DNA of 35,219 nt, taken from the NCBI GenBank assembly GCA_001004265.1, contig LCQS01000003.1, forward strand, positions 1 through 35,219, read 5' to 3'. Source of the DNA: Parcubacteria group bacterium GW2011_GWA2_51_10. Its GTDB lineage: Bacteria > Patescibacteriota > Minisyncoccia > Phycocordibacterales > UBA2100. Positions within the stretch are counted from its first letter, which is position 1. Each line of letters starts with the position of its first letter. This document shows, in pieces, positions 1 to 8,062 of this stretch. The notes beneath the pieces were generated by a model. The model worked only from the letters and a program-made list of their open reading frames with translations, did no database searches and was not told the DNA's origin. The position numbers and the translations under genes are program-made.

Positions 1-1
1 T

Positions 2-1666
2 CTTCGAGGCGAACCGCACAATCTTTTCTGGGAACTCTCGACACTGATCGCAATCATGCTCCTTGGGCACTGGATAGAAATGCGCGCCGTGCAGGGAGCG
101 CAAGGCGCTCTGAAAGAACTTGCGAAGCTGCTTCCCGACACTGCAGAAGTTTTGCGCGGCGGCACTTCACTCATTATTTCGCTTTCCGAATTGCGAGAGG
201 GTGACATCGTCCTTGTGAAGCCGGGCGGGAAAATTCCCGCTGACGGAACTATTATTGAGGGAGATTCGGAACTTAACGAATCAATCGTGACAGGGGAATC
301 GCGGCTCGTCTCTAAAACGAAGGGCTCCGCCGTTATCGCCGGCTCAATAAACGGCGACGGAAGTCTCAAGATTCAAGTTGCGAAAATTGGCGAGCGCACA
401 TTTCTTGCTGGAGTGATGCGTCTTGTTGCCGATGCACAGGCGAGCAAATCCCGTCTCCAAATGCTTTCAGACAAAGCCGCTTTTGTTCTGACTGTAGTAG
501 CAGTTGCCGCCGGAGGGTTGACATTTTTGGTATGGATTTTTGCAAAAGCTGGAATTGTATTTGCGACCGAGCGCCTCGTCGCGGTTCTTGTGATTGCATG
601 CCCGCACGCTCTTGGGCTCGCGATTCCACTGGTTGCTTCAATTTCTACAACGATGGCGGCGCGAAATGGACTCCTGGTGCGGCAGCGTCTCGCACTCGAG
701 GCGGCGCGCAAAGTTAGTGTCGTTCTTTTTGATAAGACCGGCACGCTCACGAAGGGCGAGTTTGGAGTCGACACTGTTATCGCAGGCTCTGGCGGCGCGG
801 AAGAAGAGGTACTGCGGCTTGCCGCGTCCGTGAACAGTCATTCCGAGCATTCGATAGGGAAGGCAATTGTTGCGGAGGCGAGGAAAAGAAACATCACTCT
901 TGAGGAAGTTACAAATTTTGCGCGCATTCCCGAGGGAGGCGTGAAGGGGCTCGTTGCCGGGAAAGAGATTGCAGTTGGCAACGAAAGAGCACTTGGTGCA
1001 AAAGGACGGGGCGAAGAATTCAAAAGCCGCGTGGATGTTCTATCACAGCAGGGAAAAACCGTCGTATACATTACTTCTGATGGTTCTCTCGTCGGTGCCA
1101 TTGCGCTAGTAGATGTCATCCGCGAGGAGTCGCGCGATGCCGTGTCGGCGCTCAAGAATCTCGGCGTGCGTGTTGCGATGGTCACTGGCGATTCAGAAGA
1201 CGTCGCTTCATGGGTTTCCAAAGAGCTGGGCATCGACGAATATTTTGCGAAAGTTCTTCCGCATGAGAAATCGGAAAAGGTAAAACTGCTCCAATCTCGT
1301 GGCGAGAAGGTCGCTATGGTCGGAGATGGCGTGAATGACGCGCCGGCTTTGACGCAATCAGATCTCGGAATCGCAATTGGCGCGGGCACGAACGTTGCGA
1401 TCGAATCAGCGGGAATCATTCTTATCAAAAGCGATCCGCGCGACATCCCAAAAATAATCCGGCTCTCACAGCTTACGTACTCGAAAATGATCCAGAATCT
1501 TTTCTGGGCGACTGGTTACAACGTCGTCGCGCTTCCACTTGCGGCTGGCGTGCTTGCGTTTAAAGGAGTCATTCTTCAGCCGGCCGTTGCGGCGATTCTG
1601 ATGTCGCTTTCCACAGTCGTCGTCGCTTTGAACGCGCTCCTTCTGCGGCGTCGCTCGCTCACGTAA
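2..1666 (+). CDS. Heavy-metal P1B-type ATPase (CopB-like, CPH motif), 5' end outside window
   Basis: The reading frame is open from base 2, so the N-terminus is cut off by the window edge; the ATG at 56 is internal. ATP-driven export of a soft metal ion (Cu or Ag likely) across the cytoplasmic membrane is inferred. Numbering from the ATG at 56, the actuator TGES motif is near residue 79, the metal-site CPH motif at 182-184, the phosphorylated Asp of DKTGT at 226, and GDGVNDAP near 424. A CPH rather than CPC motif is typical of the CopB subgroup. The nucleotide-domain HP dipeptide of this family is altered to His265-Ser266 (SEHS). Transmembrane helices flank the actuator and catalytic domains. 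It heads a run of thiol and metal-related genes. Family is certain; the metal is inferred. Confidence 0.95.
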   Translation, partial: LRGEPHNLFWELSTLIAIMLLGHWIEMRAVQGAQGALKELAKLLPDTAEVLRGGTSLIISLSELREGDIVLVKPGGKIPADGTIIEGDSELNESIVTGESRLVSKTKGSAVIAGSINGDGSLKIQVAKIGERTFLAGVMRLVADAQASKSRLQMLSDKAAFVLTVVAVAAGGLTFLVWIFAKAGIVFATERLVAVLVIACPHALGLAIPLVASISTTMAARNGLLVRQRLALEAARKVSVVLFDKTGTLTKGEFGVDTVIAGSGGAEEEVLRLAASVNSHSEHSIGKAIVAEARKRNITLEEVTNFARIPEGGVKGLVAGKEIAVGNERALGAKGRGEEFKSRVDVLSQQGKTVVYITSDGSLVGAIALVDVIREESRDAVSALKNLGVRVAMVTGDSEDVASWVSKELGIDEYFAKVLPHEKSEKVKLLQSRGEKVAMVGDGVNDAPALTQSDLGIAIGAGTNVAIESAGIILIKSDPRDIPKIIRLSQLTYSKMIQNLFWATGYNVVALPLAAGVLAFKGVILQPAVAAILMSLSTVVVALNALLLRRRSLT

Positions 1667-1673
1667 TGCTATG

Positions 1674-1679
1674 TATACT
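1674..1679 (+). promoter_or_regulatory. -10 box TATACT, 6 nt before ATG at 1686
   Basis: TGTATACT lies directly after the ATPase stop codon. Six bases separate the hexamer from ATG 1686, so transcription would begin at the start codon (leaderless). This argues for 1686 over the upstream ATG at 1671, which overlaps the box. Confidence 0.6.
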
Positions 1680-1685
1680 ATGAAT

Positions 1686-2081
1686 ATGGCTAAGAGCGTG
1701 GCGTTTATTCTCGCAATCAGCTTCCTCGCAGTTGCGCTCTTTGGATTTTCTGACGCGCATCTCGGGATGCAGAGCCATGGCTCGGACTGTGTCGCAGCGA
1801 CCGTACTCTCGGCTGATTGCCCAAGAGGGGGGAGTTTATTCGCGAGCTTCGCATTTCACATGGATGCGTTTAAGGATTTCACTGCGGCGACTGCTTCCTC
1901 CGCTGCCCTCTTACTTTTTGCGCTCGCTTTCGCGCTCGTTCTCGTTTTTGTGGGAAGTTCACTTTCTCCGCCCCAGTTCAAAGACAGGATTTTCTATTCA
2001 CTCTACGCATTCAATCGCTCGCGCGACCGATGGCTCCTCCGCTGGTTAGCCCTTCACGAAAACAGTCCCGCGACTCTCTAG
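1686..2081 (+). CDS. Small two-helix membrane protein with His/Met/Cys-rich extracytoplasmic loop
   Basis: 131 aa from the chosen start. A signal-anchor helix (roughly residues 3-21) is followed by a loop with SDAHLGMQSHGSDC and a second Cys in ADCP, then a strong helix (about 75-100) and a basic cytoplasmic tail. His, Met and paired Cys in the loop are consistent with soft-metal binding or a disulfide. I do not recognise a named family. Lying between a CPH ATPase and DUF1573, a role in periplasmic metal handling is plausible but inferred. The ORF track starts it at 1671; the -10 box overlapping that codon favours 1686. Confidence 0.7.
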   Translation: MAKSVAFILAISFLAVALFGFSDAHLGMQSHGSDCVAATVLSADCPRGGSLFASFAFHMDAFKDFTAATASSAALLLFALAFALVLVFVGSSLSPPQFKDRIFYSLYAFNRSRDRWLLRWLALHENSPATL

Positions 2082-2097
2082 AGTGGTGCATGCTTCC

Positions 2098-2112
2098 TCC
2101 ACCGCCGGTGGA
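2098..2112 (+). repeat. Short GC-rich hairpin between genes
   Basis: CCACCG and CGGTGG form a compact stem, with weaker outer pairing (ATGCT/AGCAT). No T-run follows, so it is at best a weak terminator for the upstream gene. Confidence 0.3.
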
Positions 2113-2168
2113 AGGCGGCGAGCATCGCTTCTTCGATTTAGCGGCGCTTGTAATCAAAGAAATTAACC

Positions 2169-2717
2169 ATGAACAACATAGGGAGCGACATATCGCCTAA
2201 ATTCATAGTCGTGTTAGTCGCATTTATAGCGATTCTTGTTGGGGTTGTCTGGATAGCGCGCCCGCAGGAAGACGTTCTTGGCGCTGGCGAGAGAGAGCAG
2301 AGCGAAACGACGCAGCAAGACGGCTCTACGGGCGAGGCATCACTCGTCGTGGAAGGTGATTCGAATTATGATTTCGGCACGATCAGCATGGCGGCTGGAA
2401 AGGTGAAGAGAGAATTCAAAATTAAAAATACGGGGGAAGGGCCGGTAACGATCGAGAAAATGTACACATCGTGCATGTGCACCGAGGCCACTCTATCCGC
2501 CGGGGGAAAACGATTCGGGCCGTTCGGCATGCCGGGGCATGCCGCAGTTCCCACGATCCGCTACACACTCAGTCCGAATGACGAGGGAATCGTCGAGGTT
2601 GTCTTCGATCCCGCGGCCCATGGGCCATCGGGCGTCGGCCCCATAGAGCGAGCGGTCCGGATTGAAAACAGCGGCAAGCCGATAGAGCTGACATTTTCCG
2701 CGATGGTGAGACCCTAG
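2169..2717 (+). CDS. DUF1573 domain protein, membrane anchored
   Basis: 182 aa. One N-terminal helix (about 12-29) anchors an extracytoplasmic domain. An acidic, Gln-rich linker precedes the DUF1573 domain, which begins near YDFGTI and has an immunoglobulin-like beta pattern (FKIKNTGEGPVTI). The family's SCGCT-like signature appears as SCMCTEA. DUF1573 proteins are often encoded with thiol-disulfide or metal genes, but their biochemical role is not settled. The stop is two bases before the ATG of the CcdA-like gene, so the two are surely co-transcribed. I infer a periplasmic role linked to thiol or metal chemistry. Confidence 0.88.
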   Translation: MNNIGSDISPKFIVVLVAFIAILVGVVWIARPQEDVLGAGEREQSETTQQDGSTGEASLVVEGDSNYDFGTISMAAGKVKREFKIKNTGEGPVTIEKMYTSCMCTEATLSAGGKRFGPFGMPGHAAVPTIRYTLSPNDEGIVEVVFDPAAHGPSGVGPIERAVRIENSGKPIELTFSAMVRP

Positions 2718-2719
2718 CT

Positions 2720-3502
2720 ATGAGAAACACTTGGAAACTTCTGGTCGCAGCCGCGGTTCTATTTGCAGGAGCATTCGTGCTCTTCAATTCCGGCGCTGCC
2801 GGCACGGAGGCACTTTGGAATCTAAGCAGGGAGGGAGCGTGGCTGCTTCCCTTGGTGGCAGTTGCGGCTCTCCTCGATAGTGTCAATCCGTGTGCATTCG
2901 GCATCCTACTTCTTACGATTGCGTTTCTCTTCTCGATCGGAACGATGCGCGCAGGGATTCTCAAGATCGGTGCAGCCTACATCCTCGGCATCTTCGCGGT
3001 TTATCTCTTGATCGGCCTTGGGATTCTGCAGGCGTTGCACCTGTTTAACACGCCGCACTTTATGGCGAAGGTAGGAGCGGGACTTTTAATCGCACTTGGT
3101 TCCATCAACGTGCTCGGTGCGATATTCCCATCGTTTCCGATTCGGTTCCACATTCCGAAAGCCGCGCACGACAAAATGGCGCACCTGATGGAAAAGGCAT
3201 CCATGCCGACGGCCTTTCTCCTCGGCGCGCTCGTGGGGCTGTGCGAATTTCCCTGCACGGGAGGGCCGTATCTCATGGTCTTGGGTCTTCTCCACGATAC
3301 GGCAAGTTACCTCACGGGTGTCGCGTACCTTCTACTCTACAACCTTATCTTTATCGCACCGCTTGCGATAGTGCTCGCGCTTGCAAGCGAGAAAACGCTC
3401 ATTGAGAAGGTGCGGCAGTGGAAGAGCGCGGAGAATACCACTATGAAGATATGGGCCGGCGTGGGCATGATCCTCCTCGGGGTTATAATCTACCTGCTTT
3501 AA
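2720..3502 (+). CDS. CcdA/DsbD-like transmembrane thiol-disulfide transporter
   Basis: 260 aa, hydrophobic throughout, with about seven predicted helices. The two hallmark Cys of the DsbD transmembrane family are visible: NPCAFG in one helix near residue 57 and CEFPCTGGPY later, with the CxxxC and conserved Pro/Gly around it. Members carry reducing equivalents from cytoplasmic thioredoxin to extracytoplasmic partners. An N-terminal helix precedes the core domain, making it longer than a minimal CcdA. It is tightly coupled to DUF1573 upstream (2 nt gap) and to a CxxC membrane protein downstream (4 nt gap). No cytochrome c maturation genes are nearby, so partners are probably the Cys-containing proteins of this cluster. 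Confidence 0.92.
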   Translation: MRNTWKLLVAAAVLFAGAFVLFNSGAAGTEALWNLSREGAWLLPLVAVAALLDSVNPCAFGILLLTIAFLFSIGTMRAGILKIGAAYILGIFAVYLLIGLGILQALHLFNTPHFMAKVGAGLLIALGSINVLGAIFPSFPIRFHIPKAAHDKMAHLMEKASMPTAFLLGALVGLCEFPCTGGPYLMVLGLLHDTASYLTGVAYLLLYNLIFIAPLAIVLALASEKTLIEKVRQWKSAENTTMKIWAGVGMILLGVIIYLL

Positions 3503-3506
3503 AACC

Positions 3507-3941
3507 ATGTTCTTCTACGCAACCATCGCTGCCATACTTGTGTTGACGGTTCTCGTCTACCTTCTCAACCGAGCGAATTTCTTCCGCGTGTGCTCGATCT
3601 GTGCGGGCATTGCAGGGGTATGGATCGGCCTTGTAGTATTGCGCCTTGCAGGACGGTCAGTAGACCCAGTCGTTCTCGCGCTCCTCCTCGGTGGCTCTGT
3701 CGTGGGCGCTATGTACCTCATTGAGAAAGAAGCCCACGAACTGCATCTGTATCAGAAAACTGGACTCGTTCTTGCAGGATTCGCAGGCGCATACGGTATT
3801 GTCGTCGAATCATGGGTAGAAGCTGCGCTCGGCATCCTCGCCTTCGCGCTGCTCTACATGCTTGTGCGCCGCGGTACGGGAAGGCACGATGCGGCACCCG
3901 CGAATAAAGATCTCATTAAAAAAATGGAAGACTGCTGCTGA
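3507..3941 (+). CDS. Multi-helix membrane protein with CxxC and terminal Cys pair
   Basis: 144 aa with about five hydrophobic segments. A CSIC motif (CxxC) lies near residues 30-33 at a membrane edge, and the protein ends in KKMEDCC, two adjacent Cys on a short charged tail. I do not recognise a named family. Following the CcdA-like gene by four bases, it may be a redox partner that passes electrons through its CxxC, or a metal-binding membrane protein. A His pair (HELH) occurs in the loop near residue 75. Translation is probably coupled to the upstream gene. Function is inferred from context only. Confidence 0.75.
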   Translation: MFFYATIAAILVLTVLVYLLNRANFFRVCSICAGIAGVWIGLVVLRLAGRSVDPVVLALLLGGSVVGAMYLIEKEAHELHLYQKTGLVLAGFAGAYGIVVESWVEAALGILAFALLYMLVRRGTGRHDAAPANKDLIKKMEDCC

Positions 3942-3970
3942 CAGACAGGCTTCCGTAAACTTCTAACACA

Positions 3971-4849
3971 ATGGAACAGTCGACAGAGGAAAACATTAAG
4001 CAACACATTATACCGTGGGCGGCCATAGTTGCTGTTGCCCTCTTCTTGGGATTGTGGCTTTCAGGGCAGGATATTTCGGCAAGAGCCGCACAGGCCTTTC
4101 CCAGCAGCGCGCAGTGGTCGGAGTCACTTCCGACACTCTCAATCGAGTGGGGTGACACGGGCAGAAAATTAGTAGAAAGTGGTGCAATTGATCCGGAAAA
4201 ATTCGAGCAGCTCTACGAAGAGCGAGGAGGCCTTTCGACAGAAGAGCGCGCTCTCTTGTACGAGGATAGCGGCGCTGTTGTCGTCACGAAGGAAAACGCC
4301 GGCGTTTTTTTGAATCTTTTGTGGGCCGTCGGCATTGCGAACGAAAATCCAATCCTTTTCGATCCAGACGAAATGATGAACCCGGTATATGCGAATGCGG
4401 GTTCGCCAGCTAGCGGATTCGCCTCAACGGGCGGCTGGACGCTCGCGCACGGAAGCGCAATGAATCACTACGGGAAACACTCGATCATTTCGCTTACACC
4501 GCATCAGCAGAAGCTCGTTGATGACGTGTCGCGAAATATCTATCGTCCATGCTGCAACAATTCAACGCATTTTCCGGACTGCAATCACGGCATGGCGATG
4601 CTCGGCCTCTTAGAGATTCTCGCGAGCCAAGGAGCGAGCGAGGAGGAAATGTATTCGGCCGCACTCGCTGTAAATTCGCTCTGGTTTCTAGATGCGTACG
4701 ATACGATCGGTGCATACGCGAACGAGAAGGGGTTGCTGCTCTCGCCACAAGAAATGCTATCCGCTTACTATTCGAGCGCATCGGGATTCGCGAAAGTCGC
4801 CGAGCAGGTTTCCACGCTGCGGCAGGGTGGAAGCTCTTGTTCCGCGTGA
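3971..4849 (+). CDS. Unknown membrane-anchored protein with CCNN and FPDCNHG motifs
   Basis: 292 aa. An N-terminal helix (about 16-33) anchors a large extracytoplasmic region. The second half carries His-rich segments (LAHGSAMNHYGKHS), then PCCNN, FPDCNHGMAMLGL and a helical C-terminal part, ending in a Gly-Ser-Cys tail (GGSSCSA). Four Cys and several His are concentrated in a few motifs, a pattern expected of a metal or thiol-active site. I cannot assign a family. It follows two thiol-transfer membrane proteins and precedes a Met-rich DUF305 gene, so I infer a substrate or effector of the redox/metal cluster. It ends 44 nt before the next start. Confidence 0.75.
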   Translation: MEQSTEENIKQHIIPWAAIVAVALFLGLWLSGQDISARAAQAFPSSAQWSESLPTLSIEWGDTGRKLVESGAIDPEKFEQLYEERGGLSTEERALLYEDSGAVVVTKENAGVFLNLLWAVGIANENPILFDPDEMMNPVYANAGSPASGFASTGGWTLAHGSAMNHYGKHSIISLTPHQQKLVDDVSRNIYRPCCNNSTHFPDCNHGMAMLGLLEILASQGASEEEMYSAALAVNSLWFLDAYDTIGAYANEKGLLLSPQEMLSAYYSSASGFAKVAEQVSTLRQGGSSCSA

Positions 4850-4893
4850 GGTGAAGTGTAATATTGAACGCTTAATCGATTAGGGTTACTACT

Positions 4894-5286
4894 ATGGATA
4901 AAAATTCTAATTCAGTGATCGTTGCTCTTTTGGTTCTTATTATCGGATTCGGAGCCGGATATTTCGCGCGAGGCGCACAAATGCCGTCTATGGGAACTCA
5001 TATGATGGGGGATGGCCGTATAATGGGAGATTCCTCGATGGAAATGGGCACGGGAAACGCTATTAGTGACATGGTGAATGGGCTTTTCGGGAAGAGTGGA
5101 GACGAATTCGATAAGGTCTTTCTTACGATGATGATTGTTCATCATGAGGGAGCCGTTGAAATGGCGCGCGCCGCTCTTCGCGATGCAAATCGGGAAGAGA
5201 TAAAAGACATGGCGGATAGCATCATTTCCGCACAGAATGCCGAAATAGTTCAAATGCGAGAGTGGCAACGGCAGTGGTACAAGTAG
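4894..5286 (+). CDS. DUF305 family protein, Met-rich, membrane anchored
   Basis: 130 aa. One N-terminal helix (about 8-25) is followed by a Met/His-rich stretch (GTHMMGDGRIMG, SSMEMG) and a helical DUF305 domain with the family signature MMIVHHEGAVEMA and a C-terminal EIVQMREWQ. DUF305 is a ferritin-like four-helix fold, and members are often found with copper resistance genes. Met-rich segments commonly bind Cu(I), which supports a copper or silver role here. It closes the metal/thiol cluster that starts with the CPH ATPase. A separate promoter is possible upstream (TGTAATAT near 4857), but the box is too far from the ATG to be leaderless. Confidence 0.9.
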   Translation: MDKNSNSVIVALLVLIIGFGAGYFARGAQMPSMGTHMMGDGRIMGDSSMEMGTGNAISDMVNGLFGKSGDEFDKVFLTMMIVHHEGAVEMARAALRDANREEIKDMADSIISAQNAEIVQMREWQRQWYK

Positions 5287-5329
5287 GCCTCGTCAACGAG
5301 TTGCCGCCGCTTGCGGTCGCGGGAGACGC

Positions 5330-5335
5330 TATAAT
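5330..5335 (+). promoter_or_regulatory. Consensus -10 box TATAAT, 6 nt before Nudix ATG
   Basis: A perfect TATAAT sits six bases before ATG 5342, placing the expected +1 on the A of the start codon. No Shine-Dalgarno sequence is present. This is the cleanest example of the leaderless arrangement seen through the window. Confidence 0.75.
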
Positions 5336-5341
5336 GCTCTT

Positions 5342-5833
5342 ATGCGCACTATTGAGCGGGATATAGTCGCTGCAGTCATATTCTCGAAGGACGGCAAGAT
5401 TCTGCAGGCGCTTCAAGATCCACTTGGCCGCGGAGTGTATCCGGGGTGCTGGGGCATCGTCGGAGGCGGCATCGAGGATGATGAAGATGAGCGAAGCGCA
5501 CTCGATCGGGAAGTATTAGAAGAATCGGGCATCGACATTTCAGGATATCCGGTTGAATTAATCCATCTCGCAGATGGAGAGGGTATAAAAAAGTTAAAGG
5601 GGACCGGCGAGCGGGTATTTTGTAAAATGAAATTTCACACATACAAAGTTCTCATTCATGACAGGAATGCCGAAGACATATCCGTCACGCTTGACGATGA
5701 GCATACCGAATATCGTTGGTGTGATCCGTCGGAGCTGATCGCCCTAAAGATCACGCCGCCGTCAGTGGATCTCTTCACGAAGCTCGGGTATCTCAAGACT
5801 AGTATGTTGAAAGTCGTAAGTAGTAGTAAGTAG
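5342..5833 (+). CDS. Nudix hydrolase
   Basis: 163 aa. The Nudix box matches the consensus Gx5Ex7REUxEExGU exactly: G(GGIED)-spaced E, then REVLEESGI at about residues 53-61. The fold removes a nucleoside diphosphate-linked group; the substrate cannot be read from sequence. An N-terminal strand with FSKDGKILQALQ and a GCWGIVGGG turn precede the box, and an acidic C-terminal half (DDEHTEYRW) follows, a common feature of this family. It is an independent unit with its own promoter, and the gap to the histidine kinase is short. Family is sure; physiological role unknown. Confidence 0.93.
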   Translation: MRTIERDIVAAVIFSKDGKILQALQDPLGRGVYPGCWGIVGGGIEDDEDERSALDREVLEESGIDISGYPVELIHLADGEGIKKLKGTGERVFCKMKFHTYKVLIHDRNAEDISVTLDDEHTEYRWCDPSELIALKITPPSVDLFTKLGYLKTSMLKVVSSSK

Positions 5834-5877
5834 TAACAATCCAAATTCGTAAAACTTGCGAGCTCATGAAAGATTCA

Positions 5878-5885
5878 TGTACCAT
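5878..5885 (+). promoter_or_regulatory. Putative -10 box TGTACCAT upstream of the kinase
   Basis: TACCAT with a preceding TG lies 2 nt before ATG 5888 and 8 nt before ATG 5894. The second spacing fits the other genes, so the kinase may start at 5894 (MNYSSS). Confidence 0.45.
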
Positions 5886-5887
5886 TC

Positions 5888-8002
5888 ATGGTGATGAATT
5901 ATTCTTCATCAATGCCCCGATTTCTCCGCACCATCCTCAATACTTTGATGCGCGATATTCGGGAGCAGAAAATACTTCCATTTCTTATAGTTTTTGGCGC
6001 TTTCTTCCTTGGGGCAAAATTCGGACAGTATTTCTACTTAAACTATGAGACTTCTCCGGCTCTCATCTTGCCGACCGCTGGAATCGCCCTCGCTGCGGTG
6101 CTCCTCCGCGGTTACCGCATGTGGGTGCCGATCGCTCTGGCGTCTCTCATCGCATCGCTCACGAGTCCTCAAGATCCTCCGACTATCGTTCTCTTAGCGG
6201 CGACGCTCGGCCAGACGCTGCAGCCTATTGCGGGCGCCTTCTTTTTGAAAAAACTTGGGTTTGAAATGACATTCGATAGGACACGTGATGTCCTTTTCTT
6301 TACTGGTGTCGCTTTTGTGAGCGCCACCATTGCACCGACTATCATTGTCGCGGCGCAAGCCGCCGCAGGATCGCTCATGGATTCGCTCTATCTTACGTGG
6401 AGCAGAGGCTGGGCGGGGCGTCTCCTAAGCATGCTCATCATAACGCCGCTTCTTCTCTCATGGCTCCTGAACAATGCGAAATCATTGTCTCGCAAAGAGG
6501 TCGTAGAAAATATGCTCGCATTTGGCCTCTTATTACTCTCGACGTATCTCCTCTTTTGGCTGCCGATCGCGCAATCTTTGGCGTTCCTTTTCCTGCTGCT
6601 CCTCATGATGACTCTGTTCTGGGTCGCACTGCGAATGAACTTTCGCCTCATGGCGCTTGCATTTTTCCTAATAACCTCGCTTGGCATAGCCGGAGCGATT
6701 GAGGTCGCGGACGCGCTTCCGATGCCGCTCAATCAGCGACTATTCTCGATTGAGCTCTTTATGACTCTCATCGCACCGATTTTCTTTTTGTTTTCTGCGC
6801 TTGTGAAGGAACGTCGTATCGCCCTTGCGATATCTCGTCGGCGGGCGCAGGAGCTCGAAGAGGCGATGCTGCAGCTTGAGAAATCAGATCGCGCAAAAGA
6901 TGAATTTATCGCCACCCTGGCGCATGAATTACGCAATCCTCTCGCGGCTCTTCAGCACGAGCTCGAACTCATAAAGTTCCTCGGTATGCGCAGGCGCGGC
7001 GCGGCCGATTCACTATCTGCCGCGATGCGCCAAACAAAGCAGATCGATCGGATGCTCAGAAATCTGCTTGATACTGCGCGCGCGCAACAGGGCAAGATCG
7101 AGCTTCGGCTCAAGGCCATCGACGCGGCACAGGTGGCATCACATGCTATTGAAACGGTAAGGCCGCTTCTCCTCTCGGGCAATCAGATATTCACGCACAC
7201 GGTCACGCCGAAATCCTTTTTCATCGTCTGCGATCCGATGCGCATCGAGCAAATTATCGTAAACCTTCTCTCAAATGCCGTGAAATATACGGCGGAAGGT
7301 GGGCGCATTGAGTTCATCGTACGTCGGCAAGACAAGGTTGCGGAATTTATCGTCAAAGACACCGGGCGAGGCATCGCGGCAGACATGATCCAGAAGATAT
7401 TTGACATATTCGTACAAGCTGCACACACTAACCTTATACAGGCAGGGCTGGGGATTGGACTTACACTTTCGCGCAATTTGGCGCAGCTCCACGGAGGAAC
7501 GCTCACGGCGGTAAGCGGCGGAGTCGGGAAGGGAAGCGAGTTCACACTGCGCATTCCGCTTACGAACGATCTTGCTATGCCTCACAAAGAAAGAAAAAGA
7601 AAAGCAGCGACACAAAAGAGTCGAACTCCGCGCCGAGTTCTTGTGGTTGATGACAATGTGGATCTTGCGACCGCATTCGAAAAAATCCTCGGCATGCTCG
7701 GCCATGACGTGCGTACTGTGCACGATGGAAATTTGGCTCTGAAAGCGGCGCTCGAGTTCCATCCGTCAGTCGTCTTTCTCGATCTCGCCATGCCGAATAA
7801 AGATGGGTACGCTATCGCACGGGAGATGCGTTTGGAGCCGACGCTCGAGGATGTGTCGATCATTGCTCTGTCTGGCTACGGGCAAGAGGAAGATCGTGCG
7901 CGAACTGCAGGAGCGGGATTCGACGGTCATGTCGTGAAGCCCATAAGCATTGAGAACATCAGGGGGATATTGAAAAAACCGCCGCAGAGGGTCAACAGAT
8001 GA
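5888..8002 (+). CDS. Hybrid sensor histidine kinase: MASE1, HisKA, HATPase, receiver
   Basis: 704 aa. The first ~310 residues hold about eight helices with the MASE1-like motif LPTAGIALAAVLLRG. A short coiled coil leads to the HisKA dimer domain with phospho-acceptor His346 (AHELRNPL). The ATPase domain shows the N box NLLSNAVKYT (Asn459), DTGRGIA and GLGIGLTLSRNLAQLHGG. A basic linker joins a C-terminal receiver domain with VVDDN and phospho-acceptor Asp632 (LDLAMP). The kinase would autophosphorylate on His and pass phosphate to its own receiver. No DNA-binding response regulator or phosphotransfer protein lies beside it, so the output partner is elsewhere. Start may be 5888 or 5894. Confidence 0.95.
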   Translation: MVMNYSSSMPRFLRTILNTLMRDIREQKILPFLIVFGAFFLGAKFGQYFYLNYETSPALILPTAGIALAAVLLRGYRMWVPIALASLIASLTSPQDPPTIVLLAATLGQTLQPIAGAFFLKKLGFEMTFDRTRDVLFFTGVAFVSATIAPTIIVAAQAAAGSLMDSLYLTWSRGWAGRLLSMLIITPLLLSWLLNNAKSLSRKEVVENMLAFGLLLLSTYLLFWLPIAQSLAFLFLLLLMMTLFWVALRMNFRLMALAFFLITSLGIAGAIEVADALPMPLNQRLFSIELFMTLIAPIFFLFSALVKERRIALAISRRRAQELEEAMLQLEKSDRAKDEFIATLAHELRNPLAALQHELELIKFLGMRRRGAADSLSAAMRQTKQIDRMLRNLLDTARAQQGKIELRLKAIDAAQVASHAIETVRPLLLSGNQIFTHTVTPKSFFIVCDPMRIEQIIVNLLSNAVKYTAEGGRIEFIVRRQDKVAEFIVKDTGRGIAADMIQKIFDIFVQAAHTNLIQAGLGIGLTLSRNLAQLHGGTLTAVSGGVGKGSEFTLRIPLTNDLAMPHKERKRKAATQKSRTPRRVLVVDDNVDLATAFEKILGMLGHDVRTVHDGNLALKAALEFHPSVVFLDLAMPNKDGYAIAREMRLEPTLEDVSIIALSGYGQEEDRARTAGAGFDGHVVKPISIENIRGILKKPPQRVNR

Positions 8003-8026
8003 CAATCCACAGTGTGCTGCCGACAG

Positions 8027-8044
8027 GTCCTCATTAATGAGGAC
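8027..8044 (+). repeat. 18-bp perfect palindrome between kinase and membrane gene
   Basis: GTCCTCATTAATGAGGAC is fully self-complementary. It ends four bases before the extended -10 box of the next gene, a position suited to an operator; there is no T-run, so a terminator is less likely. Confidence 0.5.
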
Positions 8045-8047
8045 TGA

Positions 8048-8056
8048 TGCTACCAT
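8048..8056 (+). promoter_or_regulatory. Extended -10 box TGCTACCAT, 6 nt before GTG start
   Basis: TGn followed by TACCAT stands six bases before GTG 8063, which supports GTG as the true leaderless start. Confidence 0.5.
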
Positions 8057-8062
8057 TTTCAT

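Noticed and set aside
373-774. Minus-strand ORFs within the ATPase and similar shadows elsewhere
   Set aside because: They are antisense to strongly conserved coding sequence, with Arg/Ser-rich translations typical of shadow frames.
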